DNA of 40,484 bases from a virus. A program made the translations under genes and the position numbers. Shown here piece after piece: positions 1 to 8,036 of this stretch. Numbering within the stretch: position 1 is the stretch's first letter; every line of letters starts with the position of its first letter. The notes beneath the pieces are model-generated. The model did not search any database and had not been told where the DNA came from. It saw only the letters and a program-made list of their open reading frames with translations. The stretch is from positions 1 to 40,484 of IMG/VR virus record IMGVR_UViG_3300047470_000359; one strand, written 5' to 3'.

Positions 1-128
1 AAGCTCTGTGACACTGGAACAGAATTACACCGCGATTCTAAAGGGGTAAGGCAAAGTACTCAGGGCCAATGAAACCGGGCACTTCCTTACTTTGGAATAC
101 CCGGTTTCAACCTGCTTTACACGGTCAG

Positions 129-147
129 TGGTACAAAAATTGGTACA
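129..147. repeat. Left copy of the TGGTACA tandem, candidate attachment-site remnant
   Basis: Two TGGTACA units are separated by AAAAAT. The right end of the window, inside the last codons of the integrase (40445-40462), carries the same arrangement with one A fewer. The longest exact match around the second unit is AAAATTGGTACA (12 bases). Tyrosine-integrase phages often carry the att core at the 3' end of int, so this could be attL or a relic of another integrase gene end. A one-base indel and the short identity keep this uncertain. Confidence 0.35.
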
Positions 148-234
148 AGCTTCATTCCCTTCTTCGGCGTCCTGCCTACCGTTCGTCAGTTCCTAATACA
201 GCTGCTACGCTGAAGCCTCCAAGGAGGATTCGCG

Positions 235-444
235 ATGCCAAACTCAGACCTGCTCCCTTCCCTGCTATTCAAGATCAACGAAAACCAGCTCGCCCTGGAG
301 GCTGCCATCATGGAGCTCACGCTTTGGATTGAGCAGCGCGGAGCGGCTGAGGTCGGCGGCAATATCCGTGGCGCCCTTCAAACGATCGACAAGAACGAAG
401 AGTTCATCAAGATGACGCTCGCGGTGATGATGACGCCCGAGTGA
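235..444 (+). CDS. Small conserved protein, function unknown
   Basis: The product is 69 aa. The ATG is preceded by a near-ideal AAGGAGG (220-226), which supports the start. The protein looks all-helical and soluble, with no transmembrane segment or cysteine motif. It lies just downstream of the TGGTACA tandem, so it may be a cargo gene near a recombination site. I recognise no family. High-GC third positions match typical Pseudomonas coding sequence, unlike the AT-rich gene that follows. Confidence 0.65.
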   Translation: MPNSDLLPSLLFKINENQLALEAAIMELTLWIEQRGAAEVGGNIRGALQTIDKNEEFIKMTLAVMMTPE

Positions 445-746
445 TGACTATCGGCCAAAAGCGGACTTATGAAATACCCTTAGTCGTCGTATCAAGCAGC
501 TGAGGAGTCCGCTTGAGTGTTGGCGCGGCGACAATAAAATCGACGGTTTGATGGGCGATCTATTCATTATCATTTCTATCCATCACCTGCTGCTTTATTC
601 CTTCTCTTTGGCCCGAAATTTGCTAGGAGTATTCTTTACCGTCAAATAGACAACAAAAATATGAACGGCCAGCCGATTGTATGTAACACGTTAAAAAACC
701 CACAACAATTGTAAAAAAACGCATCCAAAAAAACGAGCCGCTTATA
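445..746. other. AT-rich intergenic stretch, no gene seen
   Basis: No convincing ORF is present. A 9-base inverted repeat (AAGCGGACT at 459-467 and AGTCCGCTT at 506-514) could form a long-armed hairpin downstream of the 69-aa gene, but no T-run follows. Base composition drifts toward AT before the radical SAM gene, which marks a composition boundary near 560-620. Confidence 0.5.
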
Positions 747-1916
747 ATGCATATGTTTATTGATATAGTTGGAGCTTGTAATTTAAGTTGCCCGTCATGC
801 CCAATGGGAAACTCTGAAAATAACAACTTTAAAAAATCCATGCAGATCGAGACATTCAGGAAAATAGTTGGAAAAGCACAACAAGAAAATATAGACTCTA
901 TTCATCTTTACAACTGGACTGAACCATTAGTTCACCCACGTATTGGCGAGTTTATTCAGGCAATAAACGCTGCAGGCTTGGCCAGCGGCATTAGCACTAA
1001 CTTGAATATCGCCAAGAACATGGAGCAAGCGTTGAGAGCTGAGCCCTCGTTCTTTCGTATCTCGCTGTCCGGTTTTTATCAAAAAACCTACGAGAAAGGA
1101 CATGTGGGAGGGAACATCGAAGCCGTCAAACAAAACATGATAAATCTGCATAACATCAAGCAGAAATACAATCTTAATACATCTATCGAAGTCTTCTACC
1201 ATCGCTATTTAGACAATCTGGAAGAAGAGGGGTTGATGCGAGAGTTTAGTGAGCGCCTAGGCTTCACATTCACTACAGGTTATTCGGTGATGATGCCATT
1301 GGAAAAAAACCTTGCCATAATCGAACGTGATCAATCCGTCACAGAAACAGATCGTGAAACCCTTAAAAGACTCGCATTACCGCTCTACGATGACCTGATT
1401 AATTTAATCAAGCATTATCCAAAACATGCATGCGCTCTAAAAGAGAACATGCTGGTACTCGACTGCAATGGAAACGCTGTTCTTTGCTGTTCTATTTTCA
1501 ATCAGTCCGAGTACCAAGTCGGAAAGTATCTAGAATTGCCTCTCAAACAGCTAACACACCTTAAATCCACTCAACAAAATTGCGTCGACATGTGCAATCG
1601 GTGTACACAAAATGGCCTCCACTCTTACTCTACAGCACCCGACCATGGGCCGATGGAGCGCCACGCTGTCAACCGCATCAATGATTTTCAACGTCGCAGC
1701 ACGCTAGGTCTCCCGATTGATAGTGAGGCTCTTGGACGGCAAGACGGCGAAGTCAGCGCAGCAAACTTTGATGAACTTCATTATCTGCAGTCGAACCTTG
1801 ATGTAAAGGCCGCAGTCTCCAGCGGTGCCTTCTCGAACGGTTATCAGCACTACCTATTCTATGGCCGTTTTGAAGGCCGTACTGGAGCGAGCTCACCCTC
1901 AGCACCCGAGAAGTAA
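747..1916 (+). CDS. Radical SAM/SPASM protein with C-terminal HYLxYGxxEGR repeat
   Basis: The product is 389 aa. C11, C15 and C18 form the CX3CX2C signature that binds the radical SAM [4Fe-4S] cluster. A second cysteine set (C229, C240, C247, C248, C279, C283, C286) fits a SPASM-type auxiliary cluster domain. Such proteins usually modify peptides or act in cofactor or polysaccharide pathways; the substrate here is unknown. Residues about 340-378 form an unusual tail with a YLQSNLDV...HYLFYGRFEGR pattern, a unit seen in bacterial surface-associated and glycan-related proteins. The gene is clearly AT-rich compared with its surroundings, which suggests horizontal acquisition. No good ribosome binding site precedes 747; ATG 753 is an alternative start. 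No partner peptide or transport gene is adjacent. Confidence 0.85.
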   Translation: MHMFIDIVGACNLSCPSCPMGNSENNNFKKSMQIETFRKIVGKAQQENIDSIHLYNWTEPLVHPRIGEFIQAINAAGLASGISTNLNIAKNMEQALRAEPSFFRISLSGFYQKTYEKGHVGGNIEAVKQNMINLHNIKQKYNLNTSIEVFYHRYLDNLEEEGLMREFSERLGFTFTTGYSVMMPLEKNLAIIERDQSVTETDRETLKRLALPLYDDLINLIKHYPKHACALKENMLVLDCNGNAVLCCSIFNQSEYQVGKYLELPLKQLTHLKSTQQNCVDMCNRCTQNGLHSYSTAPDHGPMERHAVNRINDFQRRSTLGLPIDSEALGRQDGEVSAANFDELHYLQSNLDVKAAVSSGAFSNGYQHYLFYGRFEGRTGASSPSAPEK

Positions 1917-1937
1917 AACATGGCTACAGGCGAAGGT

Positions 1938-2153
1938 TTAATATTGTTTCATGTGATCAAACATCAGTTCGGTTATTGGGAGGGGCGTGCGAAGCGTCAG
2001 GCCGTCGAAAATGAACGAGCCTCCCTGTTCGCCCCAGCCACCGCTGCTGTTGATCGCCTTGACGTCATCTTCGCGGACAGTCGATGGTTCGGACCACTGT
2101 GACCGAGCCACAGTCTGCCCGTGTTGCGCCAACAAACAACGTGCGAAATTCAC
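1938..2153 (-). other. Unrecognised 71-codon ORF, possibly a gene relic
   Basis: This is the only minus-strand ORF of note in the gene-poor stretch between the radical SAM gene and DUF1652. The encoded sequence has ordinary composition (segments such as GGWGEQGG and FDGLTLRTPLP) but matches no family I know, and there is no clear ribosome binding site. It may be a decayed fragment or chance. Confidence 0.2.
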
Positions 2154-2620
2154 TCGCAGCCCACGCCGTTCGTGGCTAACGGGCTGATTTGCGAATCTCC
2201 AAACCTAACGCCTGTTCGGCTGAACCGTGACCGAATTGAACCCGTATCTAACGGAGCCAGGAAATACCCTCGGGTTACCTTGGCGCAGCAGGGTGCGAGG
2301 CGGTCATCATCTAGCGTCCGTTAATGGCCGATTTCTTTCTCATGCGATGGGCTGCTTTGGGTCGTTTTAGGCCCTTCGCATAGGTAGACGCGACATATAA
2401 TTATGACGTCAACATGGGGGTAGACGGGGGATTGGCCTTTGAATCCAAGGGCCCAACCTCATGAAATCCCCGCAGCCCTCCGCCCTTCCCCGATAAATTG
2501 GCCCAAGAATTGGCCCAGCCATCTATGACGTTCTGTCGAACGATTTTCCAACACAACACCGCGACAGCGCTCCAGAGCGACCTTGCACAAAGCGCAGAAT
2601 TAATCAAACTCAAAACTCTA
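2154..2620. other. Gene-poor flank with a paired TTGGCCCA motif
   Basis: No supported gene was found. At 2498-2517 two TTGGCCCA units are separated by AGAA. Their geometry resembles the TTGGTACA pairs at 129-147 and 40445-40462. This could be a scar from the 3' end of another integrase or att site, but the sequence identity is limited to TTGG-three bases-A. Confidence 0.3.
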
Positions 2621-2860
2621 TTACGCAAATGATGTTTTCCTGGCCGCCATTTCGCCTCGCAGCTCATCAATTAGCTGTGCGATAGATCGGGCGCTATTCA
2701 GCTTCAATGTCGACACTGCGGTGACCAACAACTCGACCCGGCCTGATTCTGGATCAAAAACCTTAATCATCAGTGAGCCATCAGGGTTTACGGTGCAGGA
2801 GCAGGAAAGGGGCAGAAAACCACACTCAATGATGTGGCGAAGCTCAAGAATGGAGATCAT
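2621..2860 (-). CDS. DUF1652 family protein
   Basis: The product is 79 aa. It shows the pattern of the Pseudomonas DUF1652 family: an N-terminal ELRHIIECGFLP helix, a CTVNPDGSLMIKVFDPESGRVELLVTAVS strand region (given here as a span, about residues 22-50), and a C-terminal IAQLIDELR helix. Function is unknown. The family is common as small stand-alone chromosomal genes in Pseudomonas, so this is probably host DNA, placing the left phage boundary between it and the endolysin. A weak AAGGGCG precedes the ATG. Confidence 0.85.
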   Translation of the reverse strand: MISILELRHIIECGFLPLSCSCTVNPDGSLMIKVFDPESGRVELLVTAVSTLKLNSARSIAQLIDELRGEMAARKTSFA

Positions 2861-3168
2861 GACTTTCGCCCTTAAGGTCAGAGGGGATTGCTTCTTCCAC
2901 TAATAAAGGTAGCTGTTCAACACTGGAACGGTGCAAAAACCGACTAAATGCCTGACTCCGGAATGATTTTGCGGTGTCAAAGCCTGGGATGCCGCATAGG
3001 AATCGCCCAAGGCCTTTATAATCAAGGCCTTGAGCTACAAATAACCCCCAAAAATCAACACCTTTTGCGACTCTTTAGAACCCAATAAACATTGGTCCAA
3101 ACGGTTGCGTTTTGGGGAAGAATTTCCCGCAAAAAATCCCACCTCCGGCGTTCTGCCGATCGTTACCC
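2861..3168. other. Intergenic junction region, likely left prophage boundary
   Basis: No gene was seen. It contains a perfect 9-base-pair hairpin (3008-3016 with 3024-3032, CAAGGCCTT/AAGGCCTTG, loop TATAATC). That hairpin lacks a T-run on either side, so it is not a standard terminator. This stretch separates the presumed host DUF1652 gene from the last phage-strand genes. Confidence 0.4.
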
Positions 3169-3270
3169 TCATCGCAACATCAAGTAAAAAACTGCAAAGC
3201 TCACAGCCGACCCGGCTGCAAAAATCCACATTCCCAATGTGACGCTAAGAAAAAGAGGATATTTCCACAT
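3169..3270 (-). CDS. 33-aa single-span membrane protein
   Basis: The ORF starts at ATG 3270 with AAAGGA eight bases upstream and ends at TGA 3171-3169. The product begins MWKYPLFLSVTLG and is almost entirely one hydrophobic helix (about residues 5-31) ending LMLR. It lies about 180 bases downstream of the endolysin on the same strand. It could be an accessory lysis or exclusion peptide at the end of the late operon, or a host gene at the junction. I know no named family for it. Confidence 0.5.
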   Translation of the reverse strand: MWKYPLFLSVTLGMWIFAAGSAVSFAVFYLMLR

Positions 3271-3406
3271 AGCTCTAATCCTTTAATGCTTGAGTACGAG
3301 CACCAGAGCAATATCCACGCCACTAGGCAATGTCTGGCGTAAAGCCCAATGCCACGGCGATAAGACGGATTTTTCGGGCCGGCAGGTTCATGTTGCCTTA
3401 TTGGGA

Positions 3407-3426
3407 ATCCCCCAGACTTGGGGGAT
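3407..3426 (-). terminator. Hairpin downstream of the endolysin
   Basis: This is a perfect 8-base-pair stem ATCCCCCA/TGGGGGAT with loop GACT, 20 bases beyond the endolysin stop. No U-run follows on the minus strand, so it may stabilise the mRNA end or act as a weak terminator. Confidence 0.4.
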
Positions 3427-3446
3427 GGAGCACCACGATCCCGCAG

Positions 3447-3872
3447 TCACGGCACGTCCTTGAAAAAGATGTGATGACCCAGTCTCAAGGTTTCCTTGGC
3501 ACCCTTCACCCAAGTCGGCGCCTTCGGCATGGTGGTCGCGTAGTAGTGCGTGGCGCCACCGGTTGGGTCAGGCACCGCTCCATCAATCACTTTGTCAGCG
3601 GCAATCCGCGCCTGAGCCAGCTCGCGGAATGGAATCGGCTTTGCCCCACTCAAGTAGGCGTAGTTCGGGTCGTTCTTGTTCCAGCAGCTGAACTGGTACG
3701 GCTTCTGGCATACGCCGGCATAGCCTTCGCCCCACCATGATTTGTCCTTGCCGTCGTGCACGCGGTTGCAAATGGTCCAGGCCACGGCGATCTGGCCGAG
3801 CAGGCTTTCGCCACGGGCCTCGCCCCACAAGGTGCGGGCAAAAATGTCGCGGTCTTTTTCAATCGAATCCAT
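3447..3872 (-). CDS. Endolysin, SleB-like cell wall hydrolase (Hydrolase_2)
   Basis: The product is 141 aa. It degrades peptidoglycan at lysis. The family signature is clear: DIFARTLWGEARGES near the N terminus (catalytic Glu in the WGEARGE motif), ICNRV, the CQKPYQFSCWN motif, then THYYATTMPKAPTW near the C terminus. An ATG at 3917 in the same frame would put a terminator hairpin inside the coding region. ATG 3872 has CTGGAG eight bases upstream and is preferred. There is no signal peptide, so export needs a holin, yet the holin candidates lie 20 kb upstream near the terminase. Two terminators precede this gene. Confidence 0.9.
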   Translation of the reverse strand: MDSIEKDRDIFARTLWGEARGESLLGQIAVAWTICNRVHDGKDKSWWGEGYAGVCQKPYQFSCWNKNDPNYAYLSGAKPIPFRELAQARIAADKVIDGAVPDPTGGATHYYATTMPKAPTWVKGAKETLRLGHHIFFKDVP

Positions 3873-3889
3873 GCGTTTGCTCCAGGTAT

Positions 3890-3910
3890 AAAAAACCCGC
3901 GCGCGGCGGG
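3890..3910 (-). terminator. Rho-independent terminator just upstream of the endolysin
   Basis: On the minus strand CCCGC-CGCGC-GCGGG is followed by TTTTTT. It lies only about 18 bases before the preferred endolysin start, so expression of the endolysin probably depends on antiterminated late transcription. Confidence 0.7.
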
Positions 3911-3932
3911 TCGACATCGACGGTGGTCCGAT

Positions 3933-3963
3933 AAAAAAAACGCCCCGACAGCGCGGGGCGTTT
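3933..3963 (-). terminator. Strong terminator after the tail fibre assembly gene
   Basis: On the minus strand AAACGCCCCG-CGCTGT-CGGGGCGTTT is followed by a run of T. It overlaps the stop region of the fibre assembly gene and forms a tandem with the terminator at 3890-3910. Confidence 0.85.
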
Positions 3964-4372
3964 AAGGCAGCGACGCGGCGTCCGGCGCCACGGGCCAGGC
4001 CACGGTGTCGGGGTAGCCCGGCTGGTCGGGAATGCGATTCAGCTCGACCCGGTACTTTTTCCAGGCCTTGAGCGCGAGCAGCTCCGCCGCGGTGATCTCG
4101 TCGATATCCAAGGCGTCCTGCAGCGGCGCGACCGCCTCATCGGCGTGCTTGCGCTCGACGCTCACCCGCCCCTGAACACGCTCGATCAGCTCCTCGCGGG
4201 ACGGCGGCGGTGGCGGCACAAAGGCTTCACCATCAAACACCCAACCTTCCTCGGGCAACGGCGCCACGCCGGTGATTTCGATGATCACCAGGTCAGGGGC
4301 GAACTCGGGGAGCTCGTCCTGCTCAAACCGCCAGTGCAAACGCTCGTCTTGGACCTGCGCAAATACTTTCAT
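3962..4372 (-). CDS. Tail fibre assembly protein (chaperone)
   Basis: The product is 136 aa from ATG 4372, which overlaps the fibre stop as ATGA and has GGAG eight bases upstream; a GTG at 4381 is also open. The sequence has an N-terminal beta-rich part with EGWVFDGEAFVPPPPP at about residues 42-57, then a helical AAELLALKAWKKYRVELNRI stretch and a PDTVAWPVAP end, all typical of phage tail assembly chaperones (Caudo_TAP/DUF4376 type). It probably assists folding or trimerisation of the fibre encoded just upstream. Confidence 0.85.
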   Translation of the reverse strand: MKVFAQVQDERLHWRFEQDELPEFAPDLVIIEITGVAPLPEEGWVFDGEAFVPPPPPSREELIERVQGRVSVERKHADEAVAPLQDALDIDEITAAELLALKAWKKYRVELNRIPDQPGYPDTVAWPVAPDAASLP

Positions 4373-5517
4373 TGGAACCACTCCACCAGAACAAACCCCT
4401 TACTCCCCGACGCGCCGACCGTGCGGCAGCCACCGCCACCGCCGGTGCCGTAACCGCCGCCCGGCATGGCCGCAACGGCGCCGAGGCGCAGGCTGCCAAA
4501 GCCCCCCGCCCCAAAGGCCGAACCGCCGCCGGCACCGCCCTGCTCACTGCTCGTGGCCGCCGGGTTGTACGCCTGGCCAGTCCCACCCGCGACGACCGCG
4601 CCGCTGGCCGCGCCTGCGGAACCGCCCACACCGGCCGAGACGCCGCCGCCCCCGCCCGCGGCACTGACCAGCGCGCCAAACGATGACGCGCCGCCGGCCG
4701 TGCCATTGGCACCCGACACCTGTCCACCACTCCCCGCGGCGCCGACTGTCACCGTGATCACCTGGCCCGGCGTCACGCTCACCGGCACTTTAATGCCCGC
4801 GGCACCCCCGCCACCGCCAGCGCCGGCCGAGGACACGTCGAAATAGGCGGCGCCACCGCCCCCGCCGCCGCACAGGGTGACCAGGACCGAGGTAATGCCG
4901 GCCGGCACGGTGAAGCTATTGTTGGCCGAGAACAACTGCGCTCCGCGATTTTGCAACTGGGCGAGCGTGACCGCCTGGCCGCTCTTGAGGGCGGGCGCCA
5001 CTTGCAGGGGCGCGCTATCACACGACAGCAGCACATAGGCGCCCGCGCCGCCCCATGACGAACTGTTCCAGCACACGGTGCAGATACCGTCGACGGCCAC
5101 TTCACCGCCCTGCAACGCCAGGCCCGCCAGGCCGATCAAGTTCGCCAGGCCCAACCCGTCGTTGATCGTCGACGACGCGGTGTTGGTGGTCTTCGCTTTG
5201 AAGCGCAGCACGCGGCCATTGACGCGGCTGCTGAAGGTTGGGGCGAAGGCCACCACATAGGCATTCACGGCGCCGGTGTCCACGGCGTAGCTGGCCGCGC
5301 CGGACTGGCCGATGACGCGGATCGCCTTCAGCAGCTGGGTCAAGTCCGCTTCGGCCGGCACCAGGCTGGCCGCCAGAATCACGTTCAACACCTCGTCGGT
5401 GATGGCGCTGCCCCAGGCCGCCGGAATCAACGACCCGACCTGCCCCGTCGCGGTGTTTTCGTCGACAAATTTGCCGGCGACCAGGCCGACGTTCGGCACA
5501 CTGTTCGGATAATCCAT
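4369..5517 (-). CDS. Tail fibre with glycine-rich tip domain
   Basis: The product is 382 aa. The N terminus (MDYPNSVPNVGLVAGKFVDE) is a typical fibre attachment region. The middle is a beta-rich shaft. From about residue 195 (FSANNSFTVPAGITSVLVTLCG) to the end it has many GGGG runs spaced by small residues, then GSKGFVLVEW. This is the glycine-rich C-terminal domain of many Proteobacteria phage fibres. In some phages such glycine-rich tips fold as polyglycine-II sandwiches and bind the host receptor. It follows DUF2313 directly and precedes its chaperone, so it is probably the receptor-binding protein. Confidence 0.85.
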   Translation of the reverse strand: MDYPNSVPNVGLVAGKFVDENTATGQVGSLIPAAWGSAITDEVLNVILAASLVPAEADLTQLLKAIRVIGQSGAASYAVDTGAVNAYVVAFAPTFSSRVNGRVLRFKAKTTNTASSTINDGLGLANLIGLAGLALQGGEVAVDGICTVCWNSSSWGGAGAYVLLSCDSAPLQVAPALKSGQAVTLAQLQNRGAQLFSANNSFTVPAGITSVLVTLCGGGGGGAAYFDVSSAGAGGGGGAAGIKVPVSVTPGQVITVTVGAAGSGGQVSGANGTAGGASSFGALVSAAGGGGGVSAGVGGSAGAASGAVVAGGTGQAYNPAATSSEQGGAGGGSAFGAGGFGSLRLGAVAAMPGGGYGTGGGGGCRTVGASGSKGFVLVEWFQ

Positions 5518-6126
5518 TTATTCATCCACCCCATAATTAATAAATTCAAGCGTATGCGCCGGGGCGCTCCGGCGAATGATGCATTCCAACGTACCGCTGG
5601 GATTGGTGCCAAAACGCTCGCCCCAAAAACTGGCGCCGAACCGCCGGCCCAGTCGCCGCCGCGGGCCGGTGTTGAGCGTCCACATAAACTGCGCCGACCA
5701 GGTGCCAAAGAACGCCCGGCCAAAACGCGAAACGCCAAAGCGCGGCGCGCGGTGTTCGCTGATCGTGGCATCGGGATAGCCCTGGCTGACGGCGATGTCG
5801 ATGAAGTAGGCCGGGCTCTGCCCGCCGGTCTCGAACAGGCGCCGGCGCACCGCCAAGCGCCGATCCTCAAATGCCGGGTTCAGCCCCAGGCACGGATCCG
5901 GCAAGCCCATGATCGCTTCCCAATCCGGTACCAGCTCGCTGACGCCGGCGGCGTCCATTTCATTCAGCAGGTCCACGGCCCGCCCATCAAGGCGGGCGAA
6001 CTCGACGGCCACCCCCTGCAACACCTGCTCGATCTCCGGGACCAGCTCGGGATCCCAGGCCGGCCCCGCCGGCAACAGCCCCCGCAGCTGCTGGTGATAC
6101 TCCTCAGCCGAGCGCGCTATAACCAT
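5518..6126 (-). CDS. Baseplate wedge protein, DUF2313 (YmfQ/Mu gp48 type)
   Basis: The product is 202 aa. It has the N-terminal AEEYHQQLRGLLPAGPAWDP motif and LLNEMDAAGVSELVPDWEAIMGLPDPC, both characteristic of the DUF2313 family that links baseplate and tail fibre in Mu-like tails. It overlaps the baseplate J gene by 10 bases and abuts the fibre gene. The position after GP46 and baseplate J is the standard Mu order. Confidence 0.92.
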   Translation of the reverse strand: MVIARSAEEYHQQLRGLLPAGPAWDPELVPEIEQVLQGVAVEFARLDGRAVDLLNEMDAAGVSELVPDWEAIMGLPDPCLGLNPAFEDRRLAVRRRLFETGGQSPAYFIDIAVSQGYPDATISEHRAPRFGVSRFGRAFFGTWSAQFMWTLNTGPRRRLGRRFGASFWGERFGTNPSGTLECIIRRSAPAHTLEFINYGVDE

Positions 6127-7154
6127 GTGATGCCCCCAAACGTCAGCAGCTGGTTGGTGGCCGCGACCACGTTGGCCACCGGCGTCGTCAGTTGATGGTC
6201 CGTTTCGTTGGCTGAACCACTGATGACGGCGCGGATGTGCGTGATCAACAAGGTGTCACCGAGGCCCGCCTCGCGCTGATGCAGATCGCGCAGCTCTTCC
6301 TCAATCGCCGCCCGCACCTGCGAGGTGTCCGGCACGGCGCGGATGCTGTAGGGCACCGGCACCGGCACCGGCGGTAACACGTACAGCTCCGCCGTCACCG
6401 GCCGCAACGGCTCAATGTGGTCTTTCACCTCGGCCAGTTGCGCCGGGTTGGGCACCGCTACGCCGTCGCCATCACGCATCACAAACAGCCCCACGGTGCC
6501 CGGCCCCAGGTAATTACGCCGGCACCAGGCGCGGGTGATCCCCGGCACTTCCAACGCCCAGGTTTCGTAATCACTGGCCGAGCCGCCCTGGGCGATCACC
6601 CGGTAGGAACGCACCACCCGTGCGCGCAGCGCCTCGACCCCCTCCTGAGCAATCCCCCCGGCCAGCCCTGGGGCCAACACGGTGAAGGTGCTCGCCACCC
6701 CGGCCACCGGCTGCACCAAGGTCAACTGCAACCCCGCGTCGGCATTGCCCAGGGCGCCAGCGTCCACGGCCTCCACGGTGGTGGTGTTGAGCCCGGCCAC
6801 CGTGGTCACCGCGACGGTCACCTTGTAGGTGCGACCATCGCTGGCCTGCAGCAGCGTATCGACATCGAGCACGCCACCGGCGGCGGCGATAAAACTGGCG
6901 GGGCCGGTCGCCGGCTGGGCGCTTTTGCGCGGCTCGCTCAAGCGCAGCGCGGCCATCCGTTCCAGGGTTTGCTCATCCGCCGAATCCGGCAGAATTTGGT
7001 CGGCCATCCAGTTCAGGTAGCCGTACAGTCCATACGCCACCCCGGCATGCGCGCGGGCCAGCACCTGCGCATCGGAGCGGCGCAACGCATCACCGGCCAG
7101 GTCCGTCTGGACACGGCCGACCAGCACCGGGAGTGAGGGGGTTTCAAACGGCAT
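6117..7154 (-). CDS. Baseplate J-like protein (Mu gp47 type)
   Basis: The product is 345 aa. An N-terminal MPFETPSLPVLVGRVQTDL motif, a central beta domain with GALGNADAG, and a later VSGSANETDHQLTTPVANVV segment match the Baseplate_J family. It forms the wedge of the contractile tail baseplate and lies between GP46 and DUF2313 with short overlaps on both sides, indicating translational coupling. Confidence 0.95.
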   Translation of the reverse strand: MPFETPSLPVLVGRVQTDLAGDALRRSDAQVLARAHAGVAYGLYGYLNWMADQILPDSADEQTLERMAALRLSEPRKSAQPATGPASFIAAAGGVLDVDTLLQASDGRTYKVTVAVTTVAGLNTTTVEAVDAGALGNADAGLQLTLVQPVAGVASTFTVLAPGLAGGIAQEGVEALRARVVRSYRVIAQGGSASDYETWALEVPGITRAWCRRNYLGPGTVGLFVMRDGDGVAVPNPAQLAEVKDHIEPLRPVTAELYVLPPVPVPVPYSIRAVPDTSQVRAAIEEELRDLHQREAGLGDTLLITHIRAVISGSANETDHQLTTPVANVVAATNQLLTFGGITWL

Positions 7155-7542
7155 AGATCACCTGCCAGGCAGAAGGGGGATTGACGTCCAACTGCGCGCC
7201 ACTGGGGATCGTCAGCGTGGCCCGCAGGTTTAAACGGTTGAGGTCGACCTGTTCGCTGCTGACCACCAGGGCGATGACGTGGCCATCGTCGAGCAGCCAC
7301 TGCAGCGCCTCACGGGCATAGAACTCGGCATCGCGCTGGGTGGCCGCGGTCAGCTTGACCCGGCGCAACAGCCACAAGCGCGAGCCAATGCGGTCATCGG
7401 CCGTCGCCGGGTAGCTGTCGCCCCACCAGCCGAAACGCTCGTCATCGTCCACCGGATCATCGGTGGCGGCCCGCCGCCACGTGAACAGGCTGATGATCAC
7501 CGCGCGCGTCAGACCGGCGTGCAACGCCTCTACGGCCGTCAT
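7144..7542 (-). CDS. Phage GP46 family baseplate protein
   Basis: The product is 132 aa. Motifs RRAATDDPVDDDERFGWWGDSYP and IGSRLWLLRRVKLT (read across about residues 23-65) are the hallmark of Mu GP46, a gpW/gp25-like baseplate wedge subunit. It overlaps the spike gene by four bases and the baseplate J gene by 11. No anomaly was seen. Confidence 0.95.
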   Translation of the reverse strand: MTAVEALHAGLTRAVIISLFTWRRAATDDPVDDDERFGWWGDSYPATADDRIGSRLWLLRRVKLTAATQRDAEFYAREALQWLLDDGHVIALVVSSEQVDLNRLNLRATLTIPSGAQLDVNPPSAWQVIYAV

Positions 7543-8036
7543 ACCGGCACCCCGCTCTGGCCACTGCCGACCTGCACCGCGCCGTGCTTGTGATGGATCT
7601 GACTGATGCCGCCGGCGAGCTGGTCGCCTTGGGATTCAATCGTGCCGGTCTGGGTGATGCTCGGGGTGTCGAAGTGCACGCCGCTGCTGGCCTTGATGTT
7701 CAAGGTGCCCGTTTCGATATCGATGATTCGCCCGCGTTTGAAATGGATCTTGTCGCCTTCGTCGGTGTAGATCGCCACCTCGCCCGGCTGCAACTCGCGG
7801 ATCCGGTAACGGCGGTCGGACGCCACCAGCACCACGGCGTGCGAGCGGTCGCCACCGAGGAAGGCGGTCAGCACCTCGGCACCGGCCAGCGGGTGGCTGG
7901 TCAAGCCATACGGCTCGAAATGCTCGGCGCCGTCCTTGATTTCCCCGGCGGTGAGGCGTACCTGCAGGGTTTGCAGTTTGCGCGCGGCGTCGGCCAGGAT
8001 CACCGTGCCGCGGACCAGCATGCTTTTCAGGCTCAT
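7539..8036 (-). CDS. Baseplate assembly protein V / tail spike (Mu gp45 type)
   Basis: The product is 165 aa. An N-terminal OB-like region (residues about 5-90) is followed by a beta-helical part with ETGTLNIKASSGVHFDTPSI repeats, ending in an IHHKHG motif. In the P2 and Mu spike proteins a comparable HxH cluster near the tip binds iron. The protein forms the membrane-piercing tip of the contractile tail. It starts four bases inside the hub gene end, so translation is coupled. Confidence 0.93.
   Translation of the reverse strand: MSLKSMLVRGTVILADAARKLQTLQVRLTAGEIKDGAEHFEPYGLTSHPLAGAEVLTAFLGGDRSHAVVLVASDRRYRIRELQPGEVAIYTDEGDKIHFKRGRIIDIETGTLNIKASSGVHFDTPSITQTGTIESQGDQLAGGISQIHHKHGAVQVGSGQSGVPV

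Noticed and set aside
1-230. Possible tRNA gene as an integration site
   Set aside because: I could not fold a cloverleaf or find a T-loop consensus here or at the right end.
4272-4846. Several overlapping proline/arginine-rich ORFs
   Set aside because: They arise from the repetitive GGC/GCC codons of the glycine-rich fibre gene on the minus strand.
6417-7136. 239-codon plus-strand ORF
   Set aside because: Antisense shadow of the baseplate J gene with His/Gly/Arg-rich translation.
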